A stretch of 64,000 nt of DNA from Sulfolobales archaeon HS-7 (lineage in GTDB: Archaea > Thermoproteota > Thermoprotei_A > Sulfolobales > Sulfolobaceae), in NCBI GenBank assembly GCA_019704295.1, contig AP024596.1, forward strand, positions 765,369-829,368, in the 5' to 3' direction. The notes beneath the pieces were generated by a model that was given only the letters and a program-made list of their open reading frames with translations, searched no databases and was not told where the DNA came from. Shown piece after piece: positions 13,973 through 23,548 of the stretch. The position numbers were made by a program, and so were the translations under genes. Position 1 is the first letter of the stretch, and each line of letters opens with the position of its first letter.

Positions 13973-15352
13973 TCATGAATTAATAGTATTTTTAGAATAC
14001 TTATGAACTTTCCCGTTCAATATGTCGTTAATTACTCTCTTAGCGTATTCTATAGCGGAGTCAATCAGTGTGTATGTAGCACCGAGATATCCCTGTGGAG
14101 AAAGCAAGTCGGGTAATTCCTCCTTTTTTATATATCTTAATATTTCTTCATTACTCATTATTAGAGATACAAAATCTCTTCCAGTTTTATCAGCCACTTC
14201 GACTATCTTTCTCACTAGTTTATAAGAATCAGATCTGTTAAGACCCTTAAGAGTAAGTTTAGTTACTAACGCTTCGGACATTATTCTACCTTGTGTAAGT
14301 ATTAAATTTTTATATATATTTATTTCATTAATCTTAATATTATCTAAAATATAAATTAGATCTATTAATATTTGGTCAACAGTAAGGAAAACATGAGAAA
14401 TTTCAATCCTTTCGGATGAACTGTTACTTAAGTCTCTTTCATTCCATAAAGCTATATTTTCCAACGCGGTGATAACAAACCCCCTAATGATCCTAGATAG
14501 ACCGGATATTCTCTCCGCTGAAAACGGATTGTTTTTTTGAGGGAGAGAGGAGCTTCCTGCACTTTTATGGATCTCTTCAATTTCTCCAATCTCAGTTCTC
14601 ATTAATTCCCTTATCTCCACAGCAAATCTCTCGGCAATCGAAGCCAATACAGCCAAATCAGATATTACCTCTGCTATTCCATCCCGGGGAGCTACTTGTG
14701 TAGTAATTGTATAACAAGGTATATTTAACACATCTGAAAAATATTGTTGAATACTAGTTCCTGCGTCTCCCCAAGGGGCCATCGTTCCGGTCGCACCAGA
14801 TATCTTACATAAAACAACCCGCTTTTCCGCATCAAAAAGTCTTTCTGTAGCCCTTGAGAACTCGAAAAGGTAATTTGCAAATTTAAAGCCTAATGTTATA
14901 GGTAACGCGTGTTGACCATGTGTTCTAGCTACCATGATCGTTTTTTTATATCTTATTGAGTATTCTACTAACTTTGATAATATATAATATAATTTTTTAT
15001 ATATTATAGTGAGAGATTCCTTTATCTGCAAGGAAATGATAGTATCGATTATGTCCGCACTACTCAATCCATAATGTAAATAACGTATTTTACTACCTTT
15101 TAGTTCGATTAATTCTAATAATGAGGAGATCTCATGTTCGGTATTATCGTTAACTTTATCCTCAATATGTATATTATTCAATGTAGAAACTAAATTACTG
15201 GCTTCATCGTCTTTTATTATTCCTGCTTTATTAAGAGCTCCTATTAAATTACGCTCTATTAGTAATATATTATCAAAATAATTTTTCCTACTGAAAATAT
15301 TCCTCATTTCTTCAGAGCCATACCTAAAGTCCAAAGGACAGACATCACTCAT
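13973..15352 (-). CDS. purB: Adenylosuccinate lyase
   Basis: Purine biosynthesis enzyme that cleaves SAICAR and adenylosuccinate, releasing fumarate. 459 aa, normal length. The fumarase/aspartase superfamily signature is SAGSSSLPQKNNPFSAE (SSxxPxKxNPxxxE); the catalytic His region TRTHGQHALPITLG appears as ARTHGQHALPITLG near residue 142. Single gene flanked by relic-rich spacers. Confidence 0.95.
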   Translation of the reverse strand: MSDVCPLDFRYGSEEMRNIFSRKNYFDNILLIERNLIGALNKAGIIKDDEASNLVSTLNNIHIEDKVNDNTEHEISSLLELIELKGSKIRYLHYGLSSADIIDTIISLQIKESLTIIYKKLYYILSKLVEYSIRYKKTIMVARTHGQHALPITLGFKFANYLFEFSRATERLFDAEKRVVLCKISGATGTMAPWGDAGTSIQQYFSDVLNIPCYTITTQVAPRDGIAEVISDLAVLASIAERFAVEIRELMRTEIGEIEEIHKSAGSSSLPQKNNPFSAERISGLSRIIRGFVITALENIALWNERDLSNSSSERIEISHVFLTVDQILIDLIYILDNIKINEINIYKNLILTQGRIMSEALVTKLTLKGLNRSDSYKLVRKIVEVADKTGRDFVSLIMSNEEILRYIKKEELPDLLSPQGYLGATYTLIDSAIEYAKRVINDILNGKVHKYSKNTINS

Positions 15353-15444
15353 ATATAATATCTCTCCTTACCTCATATATATCGTAAGTTATCCTGACAT
15401 ATTCGTATTAAGACGGATACAATACATTATAACTCCACAATCCA

Positions 15445-15495
15445 ATATTAAATGCGTAATTAACATTGAATGACTAGATTAAGTAAAAAGGTCAA
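15445..15495 (+). repeat. MITE family B terminal fragment
   Basis: About 50 nt (AATGCGTAATTAACATTGAA, then ACTAGATTAAGTAAAAAGG) match the left end of the family B elements; the rest of the element is missing, replaced by family A sequence in the opposite orientation. Confidence 0.45.
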
Positions 15496-15519
15496 TCCTG
15501 TCTTACTGAAAATCTCATA

Positions 15520-15775
15520 TTTTCTTGCTCTCATACTAGGAGTTAGGAAACCCCTCGCTTAAACTTTAACGTCTTCGTTTCTTCTCACTTGGTAATACCA
15601 AGCACTGGGTGTTACTTTATCTGTAAAAACTAGGTTACGTACCCTTTCCTGAGACAAAAGTCATTGTTTTCTTTACTTTAACAGAAACTTAGCAAATTTC
15701 TACTCTTAAGAACGAGATTTTCCAGTGTTTTCGAAATTATCTCATTTTTAGTAAAATTGGCGAAATGTCACCGTT
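15520..15775 (-). repeat. IS relic family A, 5'-end fragment (copy A2)
   Basis: Reverse-oriented fragment aligning with 51885-52110 over about 230 nt: CCCTCGCTTAAA, TTTAACGTC, AAAAACTAGGTTAC, GCAAATTTCTACTCT, GAAATTATCTCATTTTTAGT. It covers the upstream non-coding end and the start region of an IS4-like element. No transposase frame remains. The rest of 15353-15833 shows no gene. Confidence 0.65.
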
Positions 15776-15833
15776 TAAAAAGTATATATTTTTGAATATG
15801 GAGAGCCGAAGTAACATTAGAAGAGGATAGCTC

Positions 15834-16517
15834 TTATTCCTTTAGATGAGTTATGTAATAATCACAGCAGCTTTTAATCGGGCATTTTCCACAGAGTGGT
15901 TTTCGGGCTTTGCATGTATTTCTTCCATGAGCAATCAATAGTAGATGAGCCGCTAAGTACTCGCTAGTAGGGAATAATTGCTTTAACTTCTCTGATACTT
16001 GATTATATGTTCGGGATCTTGTTATTCCTAATCGATGCGAGACTCTAAAAATATGTGTATCTACTGGGAAAGATAGAGGTGAACCGTATAAGAGAAGTAC
16101 TACATCTGCAGTTTTCTCTCCGATACCTGGCAATGAAGTCAAAAATTTTTTTGCCTCATTAGTGTCATTCTCCAGCAAATTTTTAAACAGAGTAGGACCC
16201 AGCGCGTTAATTACTTTTGAAATTTGTATAATATACTTTGTTTTATTATTGTATAGTCCTCCTTTTTTTAAATATTTTTTTAGTAAGTCGGGATCAATTG
16301 TTGCTAACTTATCGGGAGTAATTCCCACTTCTCTATCCAATTCCAAAAATATTTTCATAGCAGTTTTATCGGTAGAGTTTTGAGATAGGACGGTTGCTAT
16401 TAGGGTCTTAAAGGGATCATGCGTAGAATTGTATACATGTAGTGTTACATAGTCTTCATAAGATATCTTGTAAGTATCTTTTAGTAGCTTAAGTATCTTT
16501 GAACCGTCACATATCAT
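15834..16517 (-). CDS. nth: Endonuclease III (HhH-GPD DNA glycosylase/AP lyase)
   Basis: Removes oxidised pyrimidines and nicks abasic sites. 227 aa. The helix-hairpin-helix with catalytic lysine is LPGIGEKTADVVLLLYG near residue 130, the catalytic aspartate is in FPVDTHIFRVSHRLG, and the 4Fe-4S loop is CKARKPLCGKCPIKSCC (C-x6-C-x2-C-x5-C). It follows the SPOUT gene by 2 nt and is the last gene of the ileS operon. Confidence 0.95.
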   Translation of the reverse strand: MICDGSKILKLLKDTYKISYEDYVTLHVYNSTHDPFKTLIATVLSQNSTDKTAMKIFLELDREVGITPDKLATIDPDLLKKYLKKGGLYNNKTKYIIQISKVINALGPTLFKNLLENDTNEAKKFLTSLPGIGEKTADVVLLLYGSPLSFPVDTHIFRVSHRLGITRSRTYNQVSEKLKQLFPTSEYLAAHLLLIAHGRNTCKARKPLCGKCPIKSCCDYYITHLKE

Positions 16518-16519
16518 GC

Positions 16520-17266
16520 TTATTCATCTACTATTGCATTAACTATGGATAACGCACAGAAAAGAGCCTCTTCACTTCTGACGTTATAGACCCCTTGTTC
16601 TTTCACGAAGTTTAACATAATTCCTCTTCCAAAAAAAGTCTCTGTAATTCCACCTTTGGGAGGACCAACTACTATCGTGATTCCCTTTTTCCTATAAAGT
16701 TTCCTTAAATCCTCCGCACGAGTTAAAGTGTCATTTCCATTTCTGCTACCTATAACAAGTCTATCGAGGTTAAGAATATCCTTTTCCGCTACAAATTTTA
16801 GTCTATATCCAGAGTAGAATACTGGACCTTTGTATACTTGGGTCTTATTTTTCCCACTATCAGTAATTATTACCCATTTTGTTCCCTGATCTCGAATATC
16901 ACCAATCCCTATATTACCCTTTACATTAAGCCGTATATCCCCTTCAATCCACTCTTTCTCCTTTACACTAGGAGGAATATCGATAGGATCAATAAGTCCA
17001 ACATAAGTTAGACTCCTTTTCTTTCTAATATTCTTTCTAGCATATGGTGGGGTAAATAGATAGTCATGTATATTCTTTAATGTAGTTAGAAGTCTCACAT
17101 CGTTCACATCATCAATTATATATAACGTACTCACTCTGAACATAGAGAGATATCTTGCAATAAGTCCATATTTAATAGTTATATTAAGTAGTGATTTCTT
17201 TACATAAAATGTGGATGAATAAAGTACAGCTTCGAAAGGTCTGGCCCTAGGTGGCACAAAAAACAT
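16520..17266 (-). CDS. SPOUT-type RNA methyltransferase (PF02598 / C9orf114-like)
   Basis: 248 aa. Matches the archaeal/eukaryotic Methyltrn_RNA_3 family: N-terminal ARPFEAVLYSSTFYVKKSLL, central IHDYLFTPPYARKNI with LTYVGLIDPIDIPPS, an inserted OB-like part, and a C-terminal knot region with VVGPPKGGITETFFGRG and FCALSIVNAIV. The substrate RNA in archaea is not known to me. It sits 3 nt downstream of ileS and 2 nt upstream of nth. Confidence 0.8.
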   Translation of the reverse strand: MFFVPPRARPFEAVLYSSTFYVKKSLLNITIKYGLIARYLSMFRVSTLYIIDDVNDVRLLTTLKNIHDYLFTPPYARKNIRKKRSLTYVGLIDPIDIPPSVKEKEWIEGDIRLNVKGNIGIGDIRDQGTKWVIITDSGKNKTQVYKGPVFYSGYRLKFVAEKDILNLDRLVIGSRNGNDTLTRAEDLRKLYRKKGITIVVGPPKGGITETFFGRGIMLNFVKEQGVYNVRSEEALFCALSIVNAIVDE

Positions 17267-17269
17267 TTC

Positions 17270-20200
17270 CTACACTTTTTCTATAGAAATTATATATGTA
17301 TCCCCTTCAATTTCCCATTCTGTACCATTTAGCTTTACTTCACTCTCGAAAATTACTTCCTTAGCCCTGGTTTCCTCCTTTATAGTATCAACGAACTTTT
17401 TGATCTCTTCAATTCTATCTTTGGGACCAGACATTCCTACAACTATATAGTCTGTTATATTTAGATTTAGCTTTTTTCTCATAAACTGTATCCGTCTAAT
17501 TATGTCCCTTATAATACCTTCAGTTTCTTCCTCATAACTTACCTCCTTCCTTATAGCTACGATAAACTCACTAGATGAGGAGGCAACGTAATTATTCAAT
17601 AATATTTCTTTAATTACAAGATGATCTGACTTTATTAGAAATTCCTTGTCGTCTAATATCACCTTATGAGTTCCTTTGTTTATAATATCGTTATAGATCT
17701 CATTCTGATGCGTGGATATGTAGTCAATTATCTCCTTGCTCATTCGTTTAAAGTCCTTACCTATCGGTCCTACATTTGGTTCGACTTCAACTCTAGCTAT
17801 TTTACTGAATTCTGTAATAGGAAGGAAATTAATTTGTTTTGCATTAATCAAAGACAATATTACATCCTTAACTTGTTCCAATTGAGTATATTTATTTAAG
17901 TCTTTCACATATATATTTACCTCTTTTATAGGCCAGCGAAGTTTTATATTTGCTTTAGCTCTTGCGTTTAAAATTAGGATAGATATTTCTCTAGCTAAAC
18001 TAATAGCTTTCTCAAGTTCTGAATTTATCAAGGAGATATCAATTTTAGGAAGCTCTTCCAGCATTACTGAAATTTTTTTATTTATTGTAAAAGTTTGATA
18101 TAATTTCTCGGAAATGAATGGTATTACAGGGGAAGCAAGAACCAACCAGTTCTTAAGTACAGTGTACAGTATATAGTACATTGCTATTTTGTCAGGTTCA
18201 TTGGATTCTTTCCAAGCCCTCTTTCTACTAACTTTTAAATAGAACCTGCTTATATCATTAACAATAAAGTCTATTAATAGATTAGTATATTCATGAATTT
18301 TGTACTCATTCATACTATTCGTTAATTTTAGTATAATACTATTAAATCTGGATAATAAATATTTATCTTCAGTGGTGAAATAACTCTTTATATCGTCAAT
18401 AGAAATGGAGTCGGGTTGAAAGTTATCTAGATTCATATAGACCGATGCGAATACGAATGTGTTCCACACTATTTGAAGTTCCTTTTTTGCTTGTTCTAAT
18501 GCTTTCCAAGAAAATTTTACATCTTCCCAAACTTGATTCCTAAGAAGCCATAGTCTCAATACGTCCCTAGAATATTTCTCTATTACAGTAGAGGGTTCAA
18601 TATAATTTCCTAAACTCTTATGCATTTCCCTTCCGTTTTCATCTAGCATCATCCCGTGTACTAAGACGTTAGTATACGGAGTTTTATCTTCCATTATTAC
18701 GTTACTACGTAACATGCTGAAGAACCATCCTCTTAGCTGGTCATTGCCCTCAACTACTAGGTCTACTAGTCCTAACTTTTTCCATAACTCTTCTCCCAGT
18801 GACGCGTAGAATGCTACGCCGCTATCAAACCATACGTCGGCAACGTCTTGGACTCTTTCCATAACACCTCCGCATTCGTTACATCTAATTTTTACTTCAT
18901 CTATCCACGGCCTATGTAGGTTCTCTGGAACTTTATTTAACGCTAACACCTTTAATTCTTCTAAGCTGCCCACTACAGTGGTATTTTTGCAATTAATACA
19001 CTTCCATATTGGTAATGGAGTTCCCCAATAACGTTGTCGACTTACGACCCAATCCCTGAGCTCCTTAACCATATTTTCTATTCTACTCTTTCCCCACTGC
19101 GGGATCCAGTTGACTCTATTTATCTCTCTCAATATTTCCTCTTTTAATCTCGTTACTCTAAAGAACCACTGATTTGTTGCTCTTAGAATTAAAGGAGTTT
19201 TACATCTCCAGCAGACAGGATAGTTATGAACAATCTTGCCCTTTTTAAATAGAGCATTTCTCTCTTTAAGGTCTGATATAATTTCATCGTTTGTTTCCCT
19301 AACGCTCTTTCCAGCGTACTTTCCTGCATCTTTTAAAAATTCTCCATGATCTCCTACCAACATTATTATGGGAAGTGAGTATTTCTTACCTACCATGAAA
19401 TCCACGTCTCCATGACCTGGGGCAGAATGAACTAAACCTGTGCCCTCTTCTAACGTAACAACTCCTTTTCCGTCAATAACTGTGTGCGAGATATTCCTTT
19501 GAAAGTTCAGTAAATCTGATAAGGGGTGAATGTATTTCATTCCTAATAGCTGTTGCCCACTATATCGTCTTATTATTTCATAATCTTTAATATTGCTCTC
19601 TCTCATTACCTCCTCCACTCTTCTGCACGCAATGATTAGTATCTCTTTGTTTATTCTAACATCACAATACTCGAAATCAGGATCTATCATTACGGAGACA
19701 TTAGATGGTATAGTCCAAGGAGTGGTAGTCCATATTAGGAGATATTTGTCTTCATTTTCTAATCTAAACTTTACATATATTGATGGATCTTCTATTTCTC
19801 TATACTCAGAAACCTCATAATCTGCTAAAGTTGTCTCACATCTAGGACACCAGTGGAGGACTTCATATCCCTCCTCCAATAACCCTCTCTCATATGCTCT
19901 CTTTACCAGCTTCCATGAATTCCCAATATATTCATTACTCATAGTATAGTACGGATTACTCCAGTCCATCATTACCCCTACATCAGAGAAGCTTTTGGTT
20001 AGAGACTCTGCATTACTCTTAGCAAACTGATAACATGTGTTTACAAACTTTTCAATTCCTATCTCATTAACTATATCATTTTTTTGTTTCACGCCAAGTT
20101 GTTTTTCTATTATCACTTCTATGGGTAATCCATGACAATCATAGCCAGGTTGATCCCATACTAATTTACCATTAAGCCGTTGAAATCTTAATATCATGTC

Positions 20201-20407
20201 CTTGATTATCTTATTCCATATAGTTCCAATATGAGGAATTCCAGACGATGTATATGGCGGACCGTCTATAAAAAGAAATTTCTCCTTGCTACTTAGCGAC
20301 CTTTCTTTTATTCTTATATATACGTTGTTTTCTTTCCAAAAACTAATAATTTCCTCTTCAATTGCTTTCTGATCGTAACTACCCTGTATAGCATTGACTA
20401 CTGTCAT
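17270..20407 (-). CDS. ileS: Isoleucyl-tRNA synthetase
   Basis: Class I synthetase, 1045 aa, eukaryal/archaeal-like length. The HIGH motif is PHIGTIWNKI near residue 58, the KMSKS loop is MHKSLGNYI near residue 590, and two zinc-type clusters (CWRCKTPL, CINCKN with CNECGG) surround the catalytic domain. The editing domain carries TTTPWTIPSN. It is the centre of the operon DUF447-thioesterase-ileS-SPOUT-nth. Confidence 0.97.
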   Translation of the reverse strand: MTVVNAIQGSYDQKAIEEEIISFWKENNVYIRIKERSLSSKEKFLFIDGPPYTSSGIPHIGTIWNKIIKDMILRFQRLNGKLVWDQPGYDCHGLPIEVIIEKQLGVKQKNDIVNEIGIEKFVNTCYQFAKSNAESLTKSFSDVGVMMDWSNPYYTMSNEYIGNSWKLVKRAYERGLLEEGYEVLHWCPRCETTLADYEVSEYREIEDPSIYVKFRLENEDKYLLIWTTTPWTIPSNVSVMIDPDFEYCDVRINKEILIIACRRVEEVMRESNIKDYEIIRRYSGQQLLGMKYIHPLSDLLNFQRNISHTVIDGKGVVTLEEGTGLVHSAPGHGDVDFMVGKKYSLPIIMLVGDHGEFLKDAGKYAGKSVRETNDEIISDLKERNALFKKGKIVHNYPVCWRCKTPLILRATNQWFFRVTRLKEEILREINRVNWIPQWGKSRIENMVKELRDWVVSRQRYWGTPLPIWKCINCKNTTVVGSLEELKVLALNKVPENLHRPWIDEVKIRCNECGGVMERVQDVADVWFDSGVAFYASLGEELWKKLGLVDLVVEGNDQLRGWFFSMLRSNVIMEDKTPYTNVLVHGMMLDENGREMHKSLGNYIEPSTVIEKYSRDVLRLWLLRNQVWEDVKFSWKALEQAKKELQIVWNTFVFASVYMNLDNFQPDSISIDDIKSYFTTEDKYLLSRFNSIILKLTNSMNEYKIHEYTNLLIDFIVNDISRFYLKVSRKRAWKESNEPDKIAMYYILYTVLKNWLVLASPVIPFISEKLYQTFTINKKISVMLEELPKIDISLINSELEKAISLAREISILILNARAKANIKLRWPIKEVNIYVKDLNKYTQLEQVKDVILSLINAKQINFLPITEFSKIARVEVEPNVGPIGKDFKRMSKEIIDYISTHQNEIYNDIINKGTHKVILDDKEFLIKSDHLVIKEILLNNYVASSSSEFIVAIRKEVSYEEETEGIIRDIIRRIQFMRKKLNLNITDYIVVGMSGPKDRIEEIKKFVDTIKEETRAKEVIFESEVKLNGTEWEIEGDTYIISIEKV

Positions 20408-20454
20408 TCGAATTATGAGATGTTATAATACCTTATATCCTTATCTATAACGCT

Positions 20455-20922
20455 TTACTTTGAATTTGTATCCTTGTAGTCTATGCTTCTGTTTCTTATT
20501 ATATACCAAGTTCCTAATCCTTTCGCCCCAAGCGTGTTTTCGGAGTCTCTGAATTCAACGTCAACTACTACTGCAGTTCTTCCCCCCTTTACTATCCTTG
20601 CACTGGATGTAAAAGGCCCTTTATACATTGGATTAAGAAAATTCACTTTTAACTCTTGAGTTACCTGATCCTCACCATCATTAATCGTCATAACTGCAAG
20701 CCCTCCCGTATAATCTAGCATTGTCATAATAACGCCTCCATGGAGAATTCTCCCTGCACGTGTGATTCTCTCAGTATAAGGTAAAATCATTTCAGCGTAA
20801 CCAGTGTCGACTCTTTTTACTTCAGCGCCTAAGTATGTAAATATTTGTTCCTCTCTTTTAAAGAAATCATTAATTAGTTTAATGTTATGCATATTCTTCT
20901 TAAAGTTATAGATTCTGTCCAT
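20455..20922 (-). CDS. PaaI-like hotdog thioesterase
   Basis: Hotdog-fold acyl-CoA thioesterase family (4HBT). The active-site helix region ILHGGVIMTMLDYTGGLAV carries the HGG motif, followed by VTQELKVNFLNP. I place the start at the ATG at 20922 (MDRIYNFKKN), 10 nt after the stop of the upstream gene; a longer frame from 20970 would overlap that gene by 38 nt. The natural substrate cannot be told from sequence. Confidence 0.85.
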   Translation of the reverse strand: MDRIYNFKKNMHNIKLINDFFKREEQIFTYLGAEVKRVDTGYAEMILPYTERITRAGRILHGGVIMTMLDYTGGLAVMTINDGEDQVTQELKVNFLNPMYKGPFTSSARIVKGGRTAVVVDVEFRDSENTLGAKGLGTWYIIRNRSIDYKDTNSK

Positions 20923-20932
20923 GAAAGTTATT

Positions 20933-21526
20933 TTAGAGGGTGGTGATTTTATCATTAATCGTGTATCCATACCTCTTTAATGCCTGATCTATAATGCTCA
21001 GAAGCCATGGTGAAGTTTTTTTAACAACACCTATTTCATAATTAATTATATTTATTAATTTATCTTTTTCTATTCCAGAATAAATATTTAGTCTCGTAAT
21101 ATTTACAAGTATATCAAGTAATATTAATTCACCTCTATTTATCGATTTCCTAGGCTCTCCCATGAAATGAAAAGGTATCACCTTAACTTCAACGGGATCC
21201 CCATCAGAAACGATCTCACATCTGCAAAAAATTATAAATGCGTCAGGTATATAAGGCAAACCGTACTCTATGTTATATTGTATATTCCCTAATATAGAAT
21301 AGTAAAAAACGGGAATATCGGAGGTTATATTTATAGTACAAAATGGATATTTAATAATGTTAGATAATGTAAGTGTTCCTTGATATAGTTTCATTATTAA
21401 CAGAATGGATTTCTTTATGACTCCGATAGGCTTTACTTTTGTTTCTATACCAGACGTACCTACGAGGGTCTCGTAATACCCATCTCTTGGAAACACCTTA
21501 TTAATAAGAGGTTCGTTGTACTCCAT
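20933..21526 (-). CDS. DUF447 family protein (flavin-reductase-like split barrel)
   Basis: 197 aa. The N-terminal DGYYETLVGTSGIETKVKPI resembles the start of archaeal DUF447 proteins, which have an FMN-binding split-barrel fold; the remainder (GNIQYNIEYGLPYIPDAFI, VKVIPFHFMG) fits the family loosely. Function unknown. It is the first gene of the ileS operon, and its start codon is only 7 bp from that of the divergent gene. Confidence 0.6.
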   Translation of the reverse strand: MEYNEPLINKVFPRDGYYETLVGTSGIETKVKPIGVIKKSILLIMKLYQGTLTLSNIIKYPFCTINITSDIPVFYYSILGNIQYNIEYGLPYIPDAFIIFCRCEIVSDGDPVEVKVIPFHFMGEPRKSINRGELILLDILVNITRLNIYSGIEKDKLINIINYEIGVVKKTSPWLLSIIDQALKRYGYTINDKITTL

Positions 21527-21560
21527 AGTAAAAATGAATAATATTTCAGAGTTTTATAGG
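21499..21560. promoter_or_regulatory. Interleaved divergent promoters
   Basis: For the plus-strand gene (ATG 21534), TTATTAATAAG at 21499-21509 lies about 30 nt upstream, inside the opposite gene. For the minus-strand gene (ATG 21526), TATAAAAC at 21551-21558 on the minus strand lies about 28 nt upstream, inside the plus-strand gene. Both spacings suit leaderless transcripts. Confidence 0.55.
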
Positions 21561-22829
21561 TTCTTTTCATCTGACGTAGTTATTCCAGGAAGTCGTCAAG
21601 AGTACATGCTTCTAAAAACCCTTAAAGATATAATTAAGGGAGACTCATTTAAACTCGAACCTATCAGAACTTACTACTGGAAACCAATAGAGTGGGGCTT
21701 AGAATGTGAAGGACATAAAATACATTCATCCATAATTCCTTACTCCTTTGATGTCGACGTAGAATTTTCTCCTAAGGTATTTGTAATAAATAATATTATC
21801 GATTTAAATTATTACTATAATGTAGCTGATGTAAATGTATTTCTTTTTGTTAATAACGAACTAAAAGAACCTTTGATAGTAACTACTGGCGATTTTCTAA
21901 AAAGGGAACCATCTCTCCCCCCAACAGTTCCTGCAGTTATGGTGGAAAAGGAAGACCTAAAGTATATTAGAGGTAGATGTAGATTATTTACGAAGATCGA
22001 TTTTAACCCCAATGCGTCGGGATATATCCTGGATATCGTAAAGAACGGTAACGAAGACAAGTTAATTCACTTATCTACATCTCATGACATTATAGGAAAT
22101 TTAGATAAAGTTGTTAGATCCCATTATTTACTAAATTCTGTAAACTCTTTATATGAGACTCACATTATAAGTTCTTGCGCATCTATCTACGGTTCGCCAG
22201 GCTTTCCTTCCTATCCATGGTCATATGGAATTGAAACTTTTCTTAATTTAATTAAACAGAGACCTGATTATTCGATAACACTAGATAATTTTCACTATTT
22301 TGGTGCTAAATGCTATTCGACTCATTTAATCGAAGGCTACTTATGTGACTTTTATAAAAAACCTTCCCTAGAGGGATATGCGTATGCAAGAAATGGAATT
22401 CCGAATACCACTTTTTCTTCCTCAGAGATCGATGAGCTAGAATTGAAGAGAATTATTTCTGCCCCAAAAGAACTAAATATTGAATTTAAAGAATTACTTT
22501 TTAACCTAATAAAGATAAGTCCCTCTCCTCTAAGGGGAACACTGTTGAACATGTTGGATAAGATAAAAGACGAACGCATTCAATCAGTGTTTCTAAGTCT
22601 GATAGGTAGTATAGTCTCATACTCTTCAGCAAATTTCCTGATCTTACCTCTTCATAAGATGTGGGCGCTATCATATATTAATAATGAGTTCCTCATAGAT
22701 GTAGAGAATTATAAAAGACTTTACGGCAATAAATCACGTAGGCACATTTTATATATTAATGAATTAAAAAATAATATAGTTAATGACTATATAACAAAAA
22801 TTAATCAGTTATTGGAGAAATTTTTCTAG
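21534..22829 (+). CDS. Unrecognised protein resembling a degenerate M28 aminopeptidase
   Basis: 431 aa from the ATG at 21534 (MNNISEFYRFF); an upstream ATG at 21516 would overlap the divergent gene. The layout resembles M28 peptidases with a PA-like insert: VVIPGSRQEYMLLKTLKDI (GSR.EY start), VPAVMVEKEDLKYI (the usual VPAV.V line), then LIHLSTSHDIIGNLDKVV where family members have GGHYDS...DNASG. The metal-binding Asp and the Glu-Glu pair are not conserved, so catalysis of the normal type is unlikely. The similarity is weak and judged by eye. Its 3' end overlaps the convergent HAD gene by 21 nt. Confidence 0.45.
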   Translation: MNNISEFYRFFSSDVVIPGSRQEYMLLKTLKDIIKGDSFKLEPIRTYYWKPIEWGLECEGHKIHSSIIPYSFDVDVEFSPKVFVINNIIDLNYYYNVADVNVFLFVNNELKEPLIVTTGDFLKREPSLPPTVPAVMVEKEDLKYIRGRCRLFTKIDFNPNASGYILDIVKNGNEDKLIHLSTSHDIIGNLDKVVRSHYLLNSVNSLYETHIISSCASIYGSPGFPSYPWSYGIETFLNLIKQRPDYSITLDNFHYFGAKCYSTHLIEGYLCDFYKKPSLEGYAYARNGIPNTTFSSSEIDELELKRIISAPKELNIEFKELLFNLIKISPSPLRGTLLNMLDKIKDERIQSVFLSLIGSIVSYSSANFLILPLHKMWALSYINNEFLIDVENYKRLYGNKSRRHILYINELKNNIVNDYITKINQLLEKFF

Positions 22830-23528
22830 TTCTGAAAGACTCTTTATAACATAGGTTGAGAAAACAGGAAATTTTTCCATCGAGTCATGCCTGTCTATAA
22901 GTACGGATTTAAACCCAGCCATTCTAGAAGCCCAACAGTCCTTTATTGGATTGTCGCCTACCATGATAGTTCTCGAAGTTCGAATTCCTAGCTTTTCCGT
23001 TGCAATTATGAATGGTTCTATACTAGGCTTAGGTTTTATATTGTTCTCACCTGCAATTATAATTGTATCAAATTTTCGAATAAGTGGATATCTATTTAAT
23101 CTGACAATCTTGTCTATTCCTTTGCCATCATTATTTGTTATAATACCTAGATAATATCCATTGTCTTTTAAGAAATTTATTATTTCTAGGCCATCATTAT
23201 ATGGACTGTTAATAGATGCTATCGACCAGTAGATCTCGGTTAATTTTCTAACATTTATATTGTCTATTTCTATCTTTAACTTATAAAAGAAATTTTTCCA
23301 CCATTCATCTCTATCATAATAACCGTAATATTCTAACTCCCTGGATATTTCCATTACAGCCTTGTATACACAATCTAATGTACATTTCTTAAGAACGTCG
23401 TTATAACCTGAGTATATCTCGAAAGAAACTGCATATATTGCTTTTTCTGATTGTCGCCGAAATTCCACTAATGTGTCGTCATAATCGAAGAAAATTGCAT
23501 CAATACTTCTCGTAAATGTTACACCCAA
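22809..23528 (-). CDS. HAD-superfamily hydrolase
   Basis: 239 aa phosphatase-like protein. The HAD motifs are in order: I, AIFFDYDDTLVEF (nucleophile D-x-D); II, IITNNDGKG; III, KPKPSIEPF with lysine; IV, MVGDNPIKDCWASRMAG. A cap domain of about 90 residues lies between I and II. The start is TTG at 23528. Substrate unknown; phosphoglycolate or nucleotide phosphatases have this architecture. Confidence 0.9.
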   Translation of the reverse strand: MGVTFTRSIDAIFFDYDDTLVEFRRQSEKAIYAVSFEIYSGYNDVLKKCTLDCVYKAVMEISRELEYYGYYDRDEWWKNFFYKLKIEIDNINVRKLTEIYWSIASINSPYNDGLEIINFLKDNGYYLGIITNNDGKGIDKIVRLNRYPLIRKFDTIIIAGENNIKPKPSIEPFIIATEKLGIRTSRTIMVGDNPIKDCWASRMAGFKSVLIDRHDSMEKFPVFSTYVIKSLSELEKFLQ

Positions 23529-23548
23529 AAATATACTAGGAGAACTTA

